From assembly GCA_023451735.1 (NCBI GenBank), contig JAEXYH010000025.1, forward strand, positions 1 to 18,261: a stretch of DNA of 18,261 bases, given 5' to 3'. This DNA is from Pseudomonadota bacterium (GTDB lineage Bacteria > Pseudomonadota > Alphaproteobacteria > Rhizobiales > Rhizobiaceae). A program made the position numbers and the translations under genes. The notes under the pieces were generated by a model, which ran no database searches, was not told the DNA's origin, and saw nothing but the letters and a program-made list of their open reading frames with translations. Position 1 is the first letter of the stretch. The number at the start of each line of letters is the position of its first letter. Shown here piece by piece: positions 6,401 to 14,052 of this stretch.

Positions 6401-7324
6401 CTATTGGCCGATGCGCGCGGCAGGTGCAAGCATATCCGACCGGATCTCCTCCATGATCCAGTCACGAAAGGCGGCAAGCGGCGGGTAGCTTGCCCGGTCC
6501 GGCATATAAGCGAGATAATATTGCCCTGTCGGCATCGGTTCCGCATCGACGGCCTGCACAAGCTGCCCCTCCTCCAGCTCACGCTCGATCAGGAAACGGG
6601 GCAGGAGTGCCGCCCCCAGGCCGGATCGTGCCGCCTCCACCATCGTGGTGAACTGATCGAACAGCATGCCATGCACGGTCTGGAACGGGACACGGTTGCG
6701 GCCGAGCCATAACTCCCAGGCATCCGGTCGCGTGCTCAGATGCAGAAGCGGCGCCTTCAACAGATCTACGGGTGCTGACAATGCGTACCGCGTCCCGAAC
6801 TCCGGACTGCAGGCCGCCACGGTTTCCTCGTCCATCAGAAAACTCAAAACCGCACCCGGCCAGCGGGCCGCGCCGAAATGGATCGCGGCATCGAGCGTAT
6901 CGAAGCGGAAGTCGAACGGCTCCAGCCTCGTGACCATGTTGACCACCATGCCGGGATGCCGGTCGAGAAATCGTCCGATCCGCGGGGTGAGCCACCGCGT
7001 GCCGAAGAACGGCAGGATGGCCAGGTTGAGCGTACCGCCGGCCGGATTTGCCCGCAGATTGAGCGAGGCATTCGAAATGCGCCGCAGGGCCTCGCGCACT
7101 TCGCGCGCATAAGCGTCTCCCGCAAGTGTCAGCCGGATCGTCTGGCGTTCACGCAGGAAGAGCGCCACTCCAAGCTGCTTTTCCAGTGCAGAGATCTGCC
7201 GGCTGACGGCGCTCTGGGTGAGGCCAAGCTCATTGGCGGCAGCAGTGACGCTACCCGTACGGGCCGCAGCCTCGAAAGCGGAGAGAAGCGAGAAGGATGG
7301 AAGGAACCGCCTGGGAGGCAGCAT
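6401..7324 (-). CDS. LysR-family transcriptional regulator, GcvA-like
   Basis: This 307-residue regulator has an N-terminal winged helix-turn-helix (about residues 8-67, with AFEAAARTGSVTAAANELG and LTQSAVSRQISALEKQLG) and a C-terminal periplasmic-binding-protein-type effector domain (about 95-295, with LNLAILPFFGTRWLTPRI). The PSFSLLSAFEAAARTGS start is typical of the GcvA group. It is divergent from the amaA-like oxidase with a 97-bp shared region, the standard layout for a LysR activator of the adjacent operon. The likely effector is an amino-acid intermediate such as pipecolate, aminoadipate or lysine (inference). Its Shine-Dalgarno GGAGG lies in the loop of a small inverted repeat at 7326-7340. 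Confidence 0.92.
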   Translation of the reverse strand: MLPPRRFLPSFSLLSAFEAAARTGSVTAAANELGLTQSAVSRQISALEKQLGVALFLRERQTIRLTLAGDAYAREVREALRRISNASLNLRANPAGGTLNLAILPFFGTRWLTPRIGRFLDRHPGMVVNMVTRLEPFDFRFDTLDAAIHFGAARWPGAVLSFLMDEETVAACSPEFGTRYALSAPVDLLKAPLLHLSTRPDAWELWLGRNRVPFQTVHGMLFDQFTTMVEAARSGLGAALLPRFLIERELEEGQLVQAVDAEPMPTGQYYLAYMPDRASYPPLAAFRDWIMEEIRSDMLAPAARIGQ

Positions 7325-7421
7325 GTCATTCCTCCAATGAATGACCTGATGAGATTATGTCGATATTCACGGCAAAATCGCAGCTGTAAAGTCGGGAAAA
7401 CCATAAAAATGGGAACGACTC
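7325..7421. promoter_or_regulatory. Divergent LysR / oxidase control region
   Basis: This 97-bp space holds both promoters. TCATT (7326-7330) and AATGA (7336-7340) flank CCTCC, which on the minus strand is the GGAGG ribosome site of the LysR gene. CGAT (7361-7364) and ATCG (7377-7380) form an interrupted dyad that could be part of a LysR operator, but the spacing does not strictly fit T-N11-A. No confident -35/-10 boxes were found. Confidence 0.5.
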
Positions 7422-8717
7422 ATGCTGAATGATCCGCGCTCGCACGGCCTCTGGGAGAGGACTGCGCCGCCCGCCCCCGTGACGTCGCCACTCAGGGGAA
7501 AAAATACCGCTGACGTGGTGATCGTCGGCGGAGGATATACCGGCCTCTCTGCCGCCCTGCATCTGGCTGAGCGAGGCACCAGAGTTTTTCTCCTTGAGGC
7601 TGCCGAGATCGGTTTCGGCGGCGCCGGGCGTAATGTCGGCCTGATCAACGCCGGCATGTGGGTCATGCCCGACAATTTTTCCACGGAGCTTGGTGATGAC
7701 TACGGCGAACGTGCCCTCGAACTGCTGGGCAACGGCCCGTATCTGGTGCGCGAAATGATCGCAAGACACGGCATAGCCTGCGAACTGGAGACCAACGGCA
7801 CGCTGCATTGCGCTGTCGGCACAGAAGGCATGAAAGAGCTTGAGGAACGCGCGCGCCAGTGGCAGAAGCGCGGCGCACCGGTCACCGTGCTGGATGCCGC
7901 CGAGACCGAACGCCGGATCGGTACGAGTGTTTATGCCGGGTCGTTGCTCGACATGCGTGCCGGCACGCTGCAGCCCCTTGCCTATGCCCGCGGACTGGCC
8001 CATGCCGCCTTAAATGCCGGGGCAGAGCTTCACACCGGCAGCCCGGTCATTTCCATCGGCGAGACGAACGGCAGGAATATCGTCACAACGGCCGGAGGCG
8101 AAGTCTCCGCCGACTGGATTATCGTTGCGACCGATGCCTATTCGACCGGGCCTTTTGCTCAGGTGCGGCGCGAACAGGTCCACCTTCCCTATTTCAACCT
8201 GGCGACCAGGCCGCTTTCCGCCAACCTGCGCCGCTCGATCCTGCCGAACTCCGAAGGCTGCTGGGACACGAAGGAAGTGCTTTCATCCTTCCGCATGGAT
8301 CAGGCTGGCCGGCTCGTTTTCGGCTCGTGCGGAGCGCTGCGCGGCACCGGCATCTCGATCCACAAGGCCTGGGCGCGCCGCTCGCTGAAGCGGCTGTTTC
8401 CGCAGCTTGGCTCCAACGGGGAGGAAGTGGAGTTCGAAGCCGAGTGGTATGGCAAGATCGGCATGACCGACAATGCACTGCCGCGATTTCACAAATTCGG
8501 CAAAAACGTCATCGGTTTCTCCGCTTACAATGGACGCGGCATCTCGCCGGGCACGACCTTCGGCAAGGTTCTGGCCCGCCATATCCTTGGCGAGATCGCC
8601 GAGACCGATCTGCCGCTGCCGCTCACTGTCGTGCGGGAAGCGGGTTTCCGGTCAGTCAAGGAAGCCTATTACGAGGCCGGCGCCCAGATCGCCCATTTTG
8701 CCGGCGAACGTTTCTGA
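7422..8717 (+). CDS. amaA: DAO-family FAD-dependent oxidoreductase, probable L-pipecolate oxidase
   Basis: This 431-residue flavoenzyme has a Rossmann FAD-binding motif near the N-terminus (VVIVGGGYTGLSAALHL, Gly36/38/41, followed by the acidic Glu59 that binds the ribose). It ends with the typical C-terminal DAO signature IGFSAYNGRGISPG. The family (AmaA, PuuB, OrdL) oxidises secondary amines or amino acids to imines with O2 or an electron acceptor. The choice of pipecolate rests on the next gene, an ALDH7 enzyme that would oxidise the resulting semialdehyde; amaA-amaB pairs are known in Pseudomonas putida. Gamma-glutamylputrescine oxidase is an alternative. The ATG at 7422 follows GGGAA. 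Likely activated by the divergent LysR protein. Confidence 0.78.
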   Translation: MLNDPRSHGLWERTAPPAPVTSPLRGKNTADVVIVGGGYTGLSAALHLAERGTRVFLLEAAEIGFGGAGRNVGLINAGMWVMPDNFSTELGDDYGERALELLGNGPYLVREMIARHGIACELETNGTLHCAVGTEGMKELEERARQWQKRGAPVTVLDAAETERRIGTSVYAGSLLDMRAGTLQPLAYARGLAHAALNAGAELHTGSPVISIGETNGRNIVTTAGGEVSADWIIVATDAYSTGPFAQVRREQVHLPYFNLATRPLSANLRRSILPNSEGCWDTKEVLSSFRMDQAGRLVFGSCGALRGTGISIHKAWARRSLKRLFPQLGSNGEEVEFEAEWYGKIGMTDNALPRFHKFGKNVIGFSAYNGRGISPGTTFGKVLARHILGEIAETDLPLPLTVVREAGFRSVKEAYYEAGAQIAHFAGERF

Positions 8718-8800
8718 ACCGTATGGATTTGCCGGCGCGCGAGTTGCGAAAACGCCGTCGGCTTGTAGATTGACCCCAACAACGACACCGGGAGCCCCTC

Positions 8801-10342
8801 ATGACACTCGCCAAACTCGACCTCGCCGCCGAAGTGGATAAAATTTTCGCCGATCTCGGTGTCGCAGCCACAGGTTACAAGGGCGGTACACTCACCGTGC
8901 GCTCCCCGATTTCGGGCGGTGAAATCGGACGGCTGCCGGAAGTGAATGCCTCTGAAGCGAAAAAAGCCATCGACGCCGCGCATCAGGCTTTCCTCGAATG
9001 GCGCCTTGTACCCGCACCGAAGCGTGGAGAATTGATCCGCCTGCTTGGCGAGGAGCTGCGTGCTGCCAAGGACGCGCTTGGCCGCCTTGTGTCGATCGAA
9101 GTCGGCAAGGTGACGTCGGAAGGTCTCGGCGAAGTGCAGGAAATGATCGATATCTGCGATTTCGCCGTCGGCCTGTCCCGTCAGCTTTATGGCCTCACCA
9201 TCGCCACCGAACGTTCCGAACACCGGATGATGGAAACCTGGCATCCGCTGGGCGCAATCGGCATCATCTCCGCTTTCAACTTCCCTGTCGCCGTCTGGTC
9301 CTGGAATGCGGCGCTCGCCATCGTCTGTGGCAATTCCACCATCTGGAAGCCATCTGAAAAGACGCCCCTGACCGCGCTCGCCACGCAGGCGATTTTCGAC
9401 AAGGCGCTGGCCCGCTATGTTGCTGACGGCGGGACGGCACCCAAAAATCTCTCGACGCTGCTGATCGGCGGCCGCGAGATCGGCGAAGCCCTGGTCGACC
9501 ATGAAAAGGTGCCACTGGTTTCCGCCACCGGCTCAACTCGCATGGGCCGCGAGGTCGGACCGAGGCTGGCGCAGCGTTTCGCTCGTTCGATTCTCGAACT
9601 CGGCGGCAACAATGCCGCGATCGTCACCCCGACGGCAGACCTCGACCTGACACTGCGCGGTGTTGCCTTTTCCGCCATGGGCACTGCCGGCCAGCGCTGC
9701 ACGACGCTGCGCCGTCTCTTCGTCCATGACAGTGTTTATGACGCGCTCGTGCCGCGCCTCACCAAGGCCTATCAGTCCGTTACCATAGGTTCGCCGCTCA
9801 CCACCGGAAATCTTGTCGGCCCGCTGATCGACAAACAGGCTTTCGACAAGATGCAGGCGGCGCTCGATGCCGCCAAGGCTGCCGGCGGCAAGGTGGTCGG
9901 CGGTGAGCGGGTTCTCGATGGAGAAGCCGCAGATGCCTATTACGTTCGCCCGGCAATCATCGAGATGCCCGCGCAGACCGGACCGGTAAAGGACGAGACG
10001 TTCGCCCCGATTCTCTATGTGATGAAATATTCGACCTTCGACGAAGCACTGGCGTTTCATAACGACGTGCCGCAGGGACTTTCCTCATCGATCTTCACCA
10101 ACGACATGCGCGAGGCCGAAACCTTCGTTTCCGCCCGCGGCTCCGATTGCGGCATCGCCAATGTCAATATCGGCCCGTCCGGTGCCGAGATCGGCGGCGC
10201 GTTCGGCGGCGAGAAGGAAACCGGGGGCGGACGCGAATCCGGTTCTGATGCCTGGAGGGCCTATATGCGCCGCGCCACCAATACGCTGAACTACGGACGC
10301 ACCCTGCCGCTGGCACAGGGCGTCAAATTCGACATCGAGTGA
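8801..10342 (+). CDS. amaB: ALDH7-family aldehyde dehydrogenase, probable aminoadipate-semialdehyde dehydrogenase
   Basis: The 513-residue product is a full-length NAD(P)-dependent aldehyde dehydrogenase of the antiquitin (ALDH7) type. Visible catalytic features are Asn160 (ISAFNFPVAVWSWN), the cofactor-binding Lys183 (IWKPSEKTP), general-base Glu266 (ILELGGNN) and nucleophile Cys300 (GTAGQRCTTLRRL). ALDH7 enzymes in this context oxidise 2-aminoadipate 6-semialdehyde to 2-aminoadipate in lysine and pipecolate breakdown. It follows the FAD oxidase by 83 bp with a clear GGGAG at 8790-8794, and is followed after 10 bp by the peptidase, so the three genes probably form one operon. The family call is very secure; the exact substrate is inferred from context. 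Confidence 0.9.
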   Translation: MTLAKLDLAAEVDKIFADLGVAATGYKGGTLTVRSPISGGEIGRLPEVNASEAKKAIDAAHQAFLEWRLVPAPKRGELIRLLGEELRAAKDALGRLVSIEVGKVTSEGLGEVQEMIDICDFAVGLSRQLYGLTIATERSEHRMMETWHPLGAIGIISAFNFPVAVWSWNAALAIVCGNSTIWKPSEKTPLTALATQAIFDKALARYVADGGTAPKNLSTLLIGGREIGEALVDHEKVPLVSATGSTRMGREVGPRLAQRFARSILELGGNNAAIVTPTADLDLTLRGVAFSAMGTAGQRCTTLRRLFVHDSVYDALVPRLTKAYQSVTIGSPLTTGNLVGPLIDKQAFDKMQAALDAAKAAGGKVVGGERVLDGEAADAYYVRPAIIEMPAQTGPVKDETFAPILYVMKYSTFDEALAFHNDVPQGLSSSIFTNDMREAETFVSARGSDCGIANVNIGPSGAEIGGAFGGEKETGGGRESGSDAWRAYMRRATNTLNYGRTLPLAQGVKFDIE

Positions 10343-10352
10343 CAAGATAGCA

Positions 10353-11345
10353 ATGGCGGACCTCAACCTCCTGACGGACATCGAGGGCGTGGCCATTGGC
10401 CATGCCACCGATCTGGCGCTCGGTTCGGGCGTCACGGCCATCATCTTCGACGAGCCGGCGATTGCCTCCGGCTCGGTCCTCGGCGGAGCGCCGGGCGGGC
10501 GTGATACCGCCCTTCTCGATCCGTCGATGACGGTTCAGACGGTGGATGCCTTCGTCTTGTCGGGCGGTTCGGCTTTCGGTCTGGATGCGGCCGGTGGCGT
10601 GCAGGCCGGATTGCGCCAGATTGGCCGTGGTTTCGAAGTCGGCACGGCAAAGGTGCCGATCGTGCCGCAAGCGATCCTGATGGACCTCCTGAACGGCGGT
10701 GACAAGAACTGGGGCCTGCACTCACCCTATCGCGACATGGGGTATGAGGCATTCAAGGCGGCAGCTAAAGGTGCCTTCGCGCTCGGCACGATCGGTGCCG
10801 GAACAGGAGCCACGACCGCGACGTTCAAGGGCGGCATCGGTTCGGCCAGCGCCGAAACGGCATCGGGCCATAAGATCGCGGCCCTGCTTGCGGTCAACGC
10901 GATGGGCTCTGCCTCTATTGGCGACGGCCCGCATTTCTGGGCGGCGCCTTTCGAGAAGAACAAAGAATTCGGCGGTCTCGGCCTGCCGGATCGATTCACC
11001 GATGATCATTCGGCGATGCGCATCAAGGGCGTGAAACTGAAGGCGACGACAATCGGCGTGATCGTCACAGACGCCGTGCTGACCAAGGCGCAGGCGCATC
11101 GTCTGTCGATCATGGCGCATGACGGGCTTGCCCGCGCCGTTCTGCCGGCGCATCTGCCGGGCGATGGCGACACGATCTTTTCCGCCGCAACCGGCAGAAA
11201 ACCTCTTGGTAATCCTTCTGATTTCGCCGAGCTCTGCCATCTGGCGACGCTGGTAACGGCACGTTCCGTGGCCCGGGGTGTGTATGAGGCAACGGCATTG
11301 CCGGTGCCGGGTGCACAAACGGCTTGGCGGGAAACACATAAATAA
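10353..11345 (+). CDS. P1 (S58/DmpA) family autoprocessing peptidase
   Basis: This 330-residue protein belongs to the P1/S58 N-terminal-nucleophile family (DmpA, BapA, NylC): precursors that cleave themselves into two chains and then act as aminopeptidases or amidases. Landmarks are the early VAIGHATD, the central SGGSAFGLDAAGGV (about 70-83) and the C-terminal half beginning at ATTIGVIVTDAVLTKAQ. The predicted nucleophile is Thr232, so the mature beta chain would run from 232 to 330. The residue before it is Ala231, whereas members such as NylC have Asn. It has no signal peptide, so it is cytosolic. It starts 10 bp after amaB and is probably translated from the same mRNA. Its role may be to release an amino acid or open a lactam or amide that feeds the two enzymes upstream (inference). 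Confidence 0.88.
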   Translation: MADLNLLTDIEGVAIGHATDLALGSGVTAIIFDEPAIASGSVLGGAPGGRDTALLDPSMTVQTVDAFVLSGGSAFGLDAAGGVQAGLRQIGRGFEVGTAKVPIVPQAILMDLLNGGDKNWGLHSPYRDMGYEAFKAAAKGAFALGTIGAGTGATTATFKGGIGSASAETASGHKIAALLAVNAMGSASIGDGPHFWAAPFEKNKEFGGLGLPDRFTDDHSAMRIKGVKLKATTIGVIVTDAVLTKAQAHRLSIMAHDGLARAVLPAHLPGDGDTIFSAATGRKPLGNPSDFAELCHLATLVTARSVARGVYEATALPVPGAQTAWRETHK

Positions 11346-11348
11346 CCT

Positions 11349-11393
11349 TTGGTTGTATTTATTGCTATTACAACCAAGTGAAAATTACTTCAC
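11349..11393. other. Two adjacent inverted repeats after the peptidase gene
   Basis: TTGGTTGTA (11349-11357) and TACAACCAA (11369-11377) form a perfect 9-bp repeat with an 11-base loop. GTGAA (11378-11382) and TTCAC (11389-11393) follow immediately. They lie in a noticeably AT-rich patch between the catabolic operon and the membrane-protein/hydrolase pair. They could act as a terminator, as an operator for the next genes, or mark an old junction. No long T-run follows. Confidence 0.4.
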
Positions 11394-11462
11394 TCTCTCA
11401 ATGAAATGCCGTCGGGAGACGCATGTCACCATGCGTTTTGGCTACCAGATGAGGGGGGAAGT

Positions 11463-12155
11463 ATGGATATTGCGGAAATCGGAAGCATCGACCTCGGCCA
11501 GTTCGGCACGGCCCTGTCGGCAGTGGCGGCCTTGGGAACAGCAGCGTTCGGGCTTGTGGACGTAACCAAGCCTTTTAAAGGCGGCATCTCCAATGTCGGC
11601 TACAGTTTCATCAGCTCAGCGCTTCAACCATTTGAGCCGGCCCTCAGGACGATCAATGGAGAAGAGCCTTATGCTGTTGTGAAGGCAAACTGGTTGAACG
11701 GAATGGGCAAAACCGAACAGAAAGCCGCTGCGAGAAATTTGATAAGGCTGGGTTTTAATGCACAGACTACCGCGACGATTGCCGGTCATGTGCTTCCGGA
11801 TAACGGCGAACTTCTCATCGCAACTGCCCGGAAGATAGAGAGCGGCGAGACGCCGAGCGAACCAGAACTGGCCGTTCTGGCCCGCTTCGATGCGATCGTC
11901 GACGCACGGCTGGACGCCGCCTTCGAGCGAGCCGAACAACAGTTTCGTAATACGTCACGGGTCGCCGCTGCCGCAATTGCGATCGTTCTGTCTGAAGTGG
12001 GGGCGGCCGTTGTCATTTATCCAGACTTTGGACTTTCACATTTCATTTTGGCCCTATTAATTGGACTGGTTGCTGTTCCGGTCGCACCGATTGCCAAGGA
12101 TCTGTCATCAGCCATTTCCAAAGCAGCATGGGCCTTCAAGGCCGTAAGAGGATAG
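11463..12155 (+). CDS. Uncharacterised membrane protein, 230 residues
   Basis: I do not recognise a characterised family. Visible features are a weakly hydrophobic Ala/Gly-rich segment at about 13-33, a soluble, largely helical middle (about 60-165) rich in Glu, Arg and Ala, and two strong membrane helices near 166-187 and 191-211. It ends in a short helical tail (IAKDLSSAISKAAWAFKAVRG). The layout suggests a cytosolic domain anchored by a C-terminal hairpin. The ATG at 11463 is preceded by a run of G (GAGGGGGGAAGT) that serves as ribosome site. An in-frame ATG at 11406 would add 19 residues and lacks a good site. It is followed after 9 bp by the hydrolase gene, so the two are almost certainly co-expressed. 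Confidence 0.75.
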   Translation: MDIAEIGSIDLGQFGTALSAVAALGTAAFGLVDVTKPFKGGISNVGYSFISSALQPFEPALRTINGEEPYAVVKANWLNGMGKTEQKAAARNLIRLGFNAQTTATIAGHVLPDNGELLIATARKIESGETPSEPELAVLARFDAIVDARLDAAFERAEQQFRNTSRVAAAAIAIVLSEVGAAVVIYPDFGLSHFILALLIGLVAVPVAPIAKDLSSAISKAAWAFKAVRG

Positions 12156-12164
12156 GGCTTCACT

Positions 12165-13010
12165 GTGACTCTGTTTCTCAATTTCCGGGTGTCACCGATT
12201 GGCGGCGCCATCGCAACAACGCCGACGATACAGAAGAGCGGTACCGACTTCGCCCTATCTCCGGTAAGACCGGAAATATTCAGGCAACAGACTGCCGGTC
12301 GCGATATCCTTTTCGTTATTCACGGCTACAACAACAGGCAGAGTCACGGAGTAAAGGCACTCTCCAGGCTTGAGACTCTTCTGAACCTGCCGCCTTCCGC
12401 GGTGTTTATCGGCATTTTGTGGCCGGGCGATTCCCATGCCGGCTTTATCAGTTATCCGGTGGAAAAGCCGACGGCTAATCTTGCGGGTCAGAGACTGGCG
12501 GCGTTCTGCAATCGCGAACTGGGGCAAGTGGCAAGCTTTTCCTTCGCCAGTCACAGCTTGGGTGCCCGGGTTGTTCTGGAGACGATCAGGCGACTGGATC
12601 GCGGAACACGATCCGCATGCCTGATGGCGGCGGCTATAGAGCGGACCTGCCTCGAAAAGGAATATGAGGATGCGTTCAGGAAAACCGGGCACATCTATGT
12701 ACTTGCCTCAGAAAGAGACCTTGTGCTTCGCCTGGCTTTTCCGTTCGGTAATTTTTTCGGACATGTTCTCGACCCAACCAGCAATCCACTCTCCGGCGCG
12801 CTCGGTTTCGGCGGACCGCCAAGGGCAGTCGGCAATACCGTTCAACCTTGGCAGATCGACAAGAAACTGGATTACGAGCACGGCGAATATCTGCCACCCT
12901 CGGACGTAACACCATCATTTCCGGACCCGGGAGGCTCCTGGATGGAACCGGCCAACTTTGTCCGCCGTGCCTTCAATCTGGAACGGCAAACCTGGCCGGT
13001 GACGGAATAG
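12165..13010 (+). CDS. Alpha/beta hydrolase, DUF900-type
   Basis: This 281-residue protein has the alpha/beta-hydrolase fold of the DUF900 kind. ILFVIHGYNN (48-57) carries the oxyanion HG motif. FASHSLGAR (127-135) is the nucleophile elbow with Ser131. Asp185 (ASERDLVL) and His239 (DYEHGEYLP) are reasonable acid and base partners. No signal peptide or membrane helix is seen, so it likely sits in the cytosol, perhaps at the membrane with its partner. The start is GTG at 12165, nine bases after the upstream TAG, with AGGATAGGG acting as ribosome site. The TAG stop ends three bases before the convergent cobC stop. Substrate unknown: esterase, lipase and amidase activities all fit. Confidence 0.8.
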   Translation: MTLFLNFRVSPIGGAIATTPTIQKSGTDFALSPVRPEIFRQQTAGRDILFVIHGYNNRQSHGVKALSRLETLLNLPPSAVFIGILWPGDSHAGFISYPVEKPTANLAGQRLAAFCNRELGQVASFSFASHSLGARVVLETIRRLDRGTRSACLMAAAIERTCLEKEYEDAFRKTGHIYVLASERDLVLRLAFPFGNFFGHVLDPTSNPLSGALGFGGPPRAVGNTVQPWQIDKKLDYEHGEYLPPSDVTPSFPDPGGSWMEPANFVRRAFNLERQTWPVTE

Positions 13011-13013
13011 AAG

Positions 13014-14048
13014 TTATTGCTCTTTCGGATCGAAGGAAGCCAGCGCTTCTTCGAGGCGTGACCAGTCCCGTTGGCCCGGAAGACCGATTCTGAGGTCATC
13101 CGGCCGCTCGTCGAAACCTCTGGTGATGATGCCGCGCCTGCCAAGGTGATGGTACAAGGCCTGCGCCCGCGGATCGCGGACCAGACGGAATAACGACGTG
13201 CCGCCGAAGACCTTGATGCCGGCGGCGGCGAGCAGCGCGTCGAGTCGGGCAGCCTCATCTTCCAGCTCCCGCCGCATCATCACCTGCCACCAGCCATCGG
13301 CCAGAGCCTCGTTTGCCACACACAGCGCAGGACCGGAGACGGCCCACGGGCCAAGCCTCTCTTCGATCCGTCGCACCACATCGGGATGCGAGATAGCAAA
13401 ACCCAGTCTTAAACCGGCCATGCCGTAAAACTTGCCAAAGGAACGCAGGACGAGAAGACCGCCGCTTTCGACCCTGTCGGCAACACTTTTTGCCTCGGAT
13501 ACATCCGCGAAGGCTTCGTCAACGACAAGCAGTCCGCCTCTGATCTGCATGACAGCGGCAAGCGCCAGCAGATCGGCTTTCGACACGATACGGCCGGTCG
13601 GGTTGTTGGGATTGACGATCACGGCGAGATCGGCGGTTTCCAACTGCCTGGGATCATCGGTTTCGGTGACGTCGAAACCGGCCATCCGTGCTGCCCGGGC
13701 ATGTTCCGCATAGGTGGGGGACAAGACGGCTGCTTTACGTCCCTGGATCAGCGAAGCAACGATCGGCAGCAGGATCTGCGTGCCCGGGGCCGCAGCGACA
13801 TGCGCAGCAGACGGCGCATCATAGGCCTTTGCCGCAATCGCCTTCAAATCTTCAAGCAATGCCGGCTCCGGCAAGCGCGCAAAGATGTTGCCGGGGATCG
13901 CCGAATGCGGATAGGAATGCGGGTTGATACCAGTCGAAAGATCGATCCATGGTTCGGGCGCCTGAGGAAACAGCGCGCGAGCCCGGGCGAGATTGCCGCC
14001 GTGCTGGATCGGATCGCCAACCAAACCTTCATCCCTTGGATTAGCCAC
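13014..14048 (-). CDS. cobC: Threonine-phosphate decarboxylase / cobalamin biosynthesis aminotransferase-fold enzyme
   Basis: CobC is a class-I/II PLP enzyme that in this pathway yields (R)-1-amino-2-propanol phosphate for the nucleotide loop of cobalamin. The 344-residue protein shows WIDLSTGINPHSYP (34-47), the NPNNPTG motif (146-152), Asp177 in VVDEAF that holds the PLP ring nitrogen, and the Schiff-base Lys206 in LRSFGKFYGMAGLRLG. The start is GTG at 14048, with AGAAGGAA seven bases upstream; that site lies within the first codons of divergent cobD. It is about ten residues longer at the N-terminus than I would expect. The gene ends three bases from the upstream hydrolase gene, tail to tail. 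Confidence 0.92.
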   Translation of the reverse strand: MANPRDEGLVGDPIQHGGNLARARALFPQAPEPWIDLSTGINPHSYPHSAIPGNIFARLPEPALLEDLKAIAAKAYDAPSAAHVAAAPGTQILLPIVASLIQGRKAAVLSPTYAEHARAARMAGFDVTETDDPRQLETADLAVIVNPNNPTGRIVSKADLLALAAVMQIRGGLLVVDEAFADVSEAKSVADRVESGGLLVLRSFGKFYGMAGLRLGFAISHPDVVRRIEERLGPWAVSGPALCVANEALADGWWQVMMRRELEDEAARLDALLAAAGIKVFGGTSLFRLVRDPRAQALYHHLGRRGIITRGFDERPDDLRIGLPGQRDWSRLEEALASFDPKEQ

Positions 14049-14052
14049 AGCA

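Noticed and set aside
6334..6582. N-terminal extension of the Lrp-like protein that would supply a DNA-binding domain
   Set aside because: The extension overlaps the end of the LysR gene and has no helix-turn-helix. The domain is truly stand-alone.
7859..8773. 304-codon open frame overlapping the FAD oxidase in another frame
   Set aside because: Arg/His-rich translation with no domain; the oxidase frame shows FAD-binding motifs throughout.
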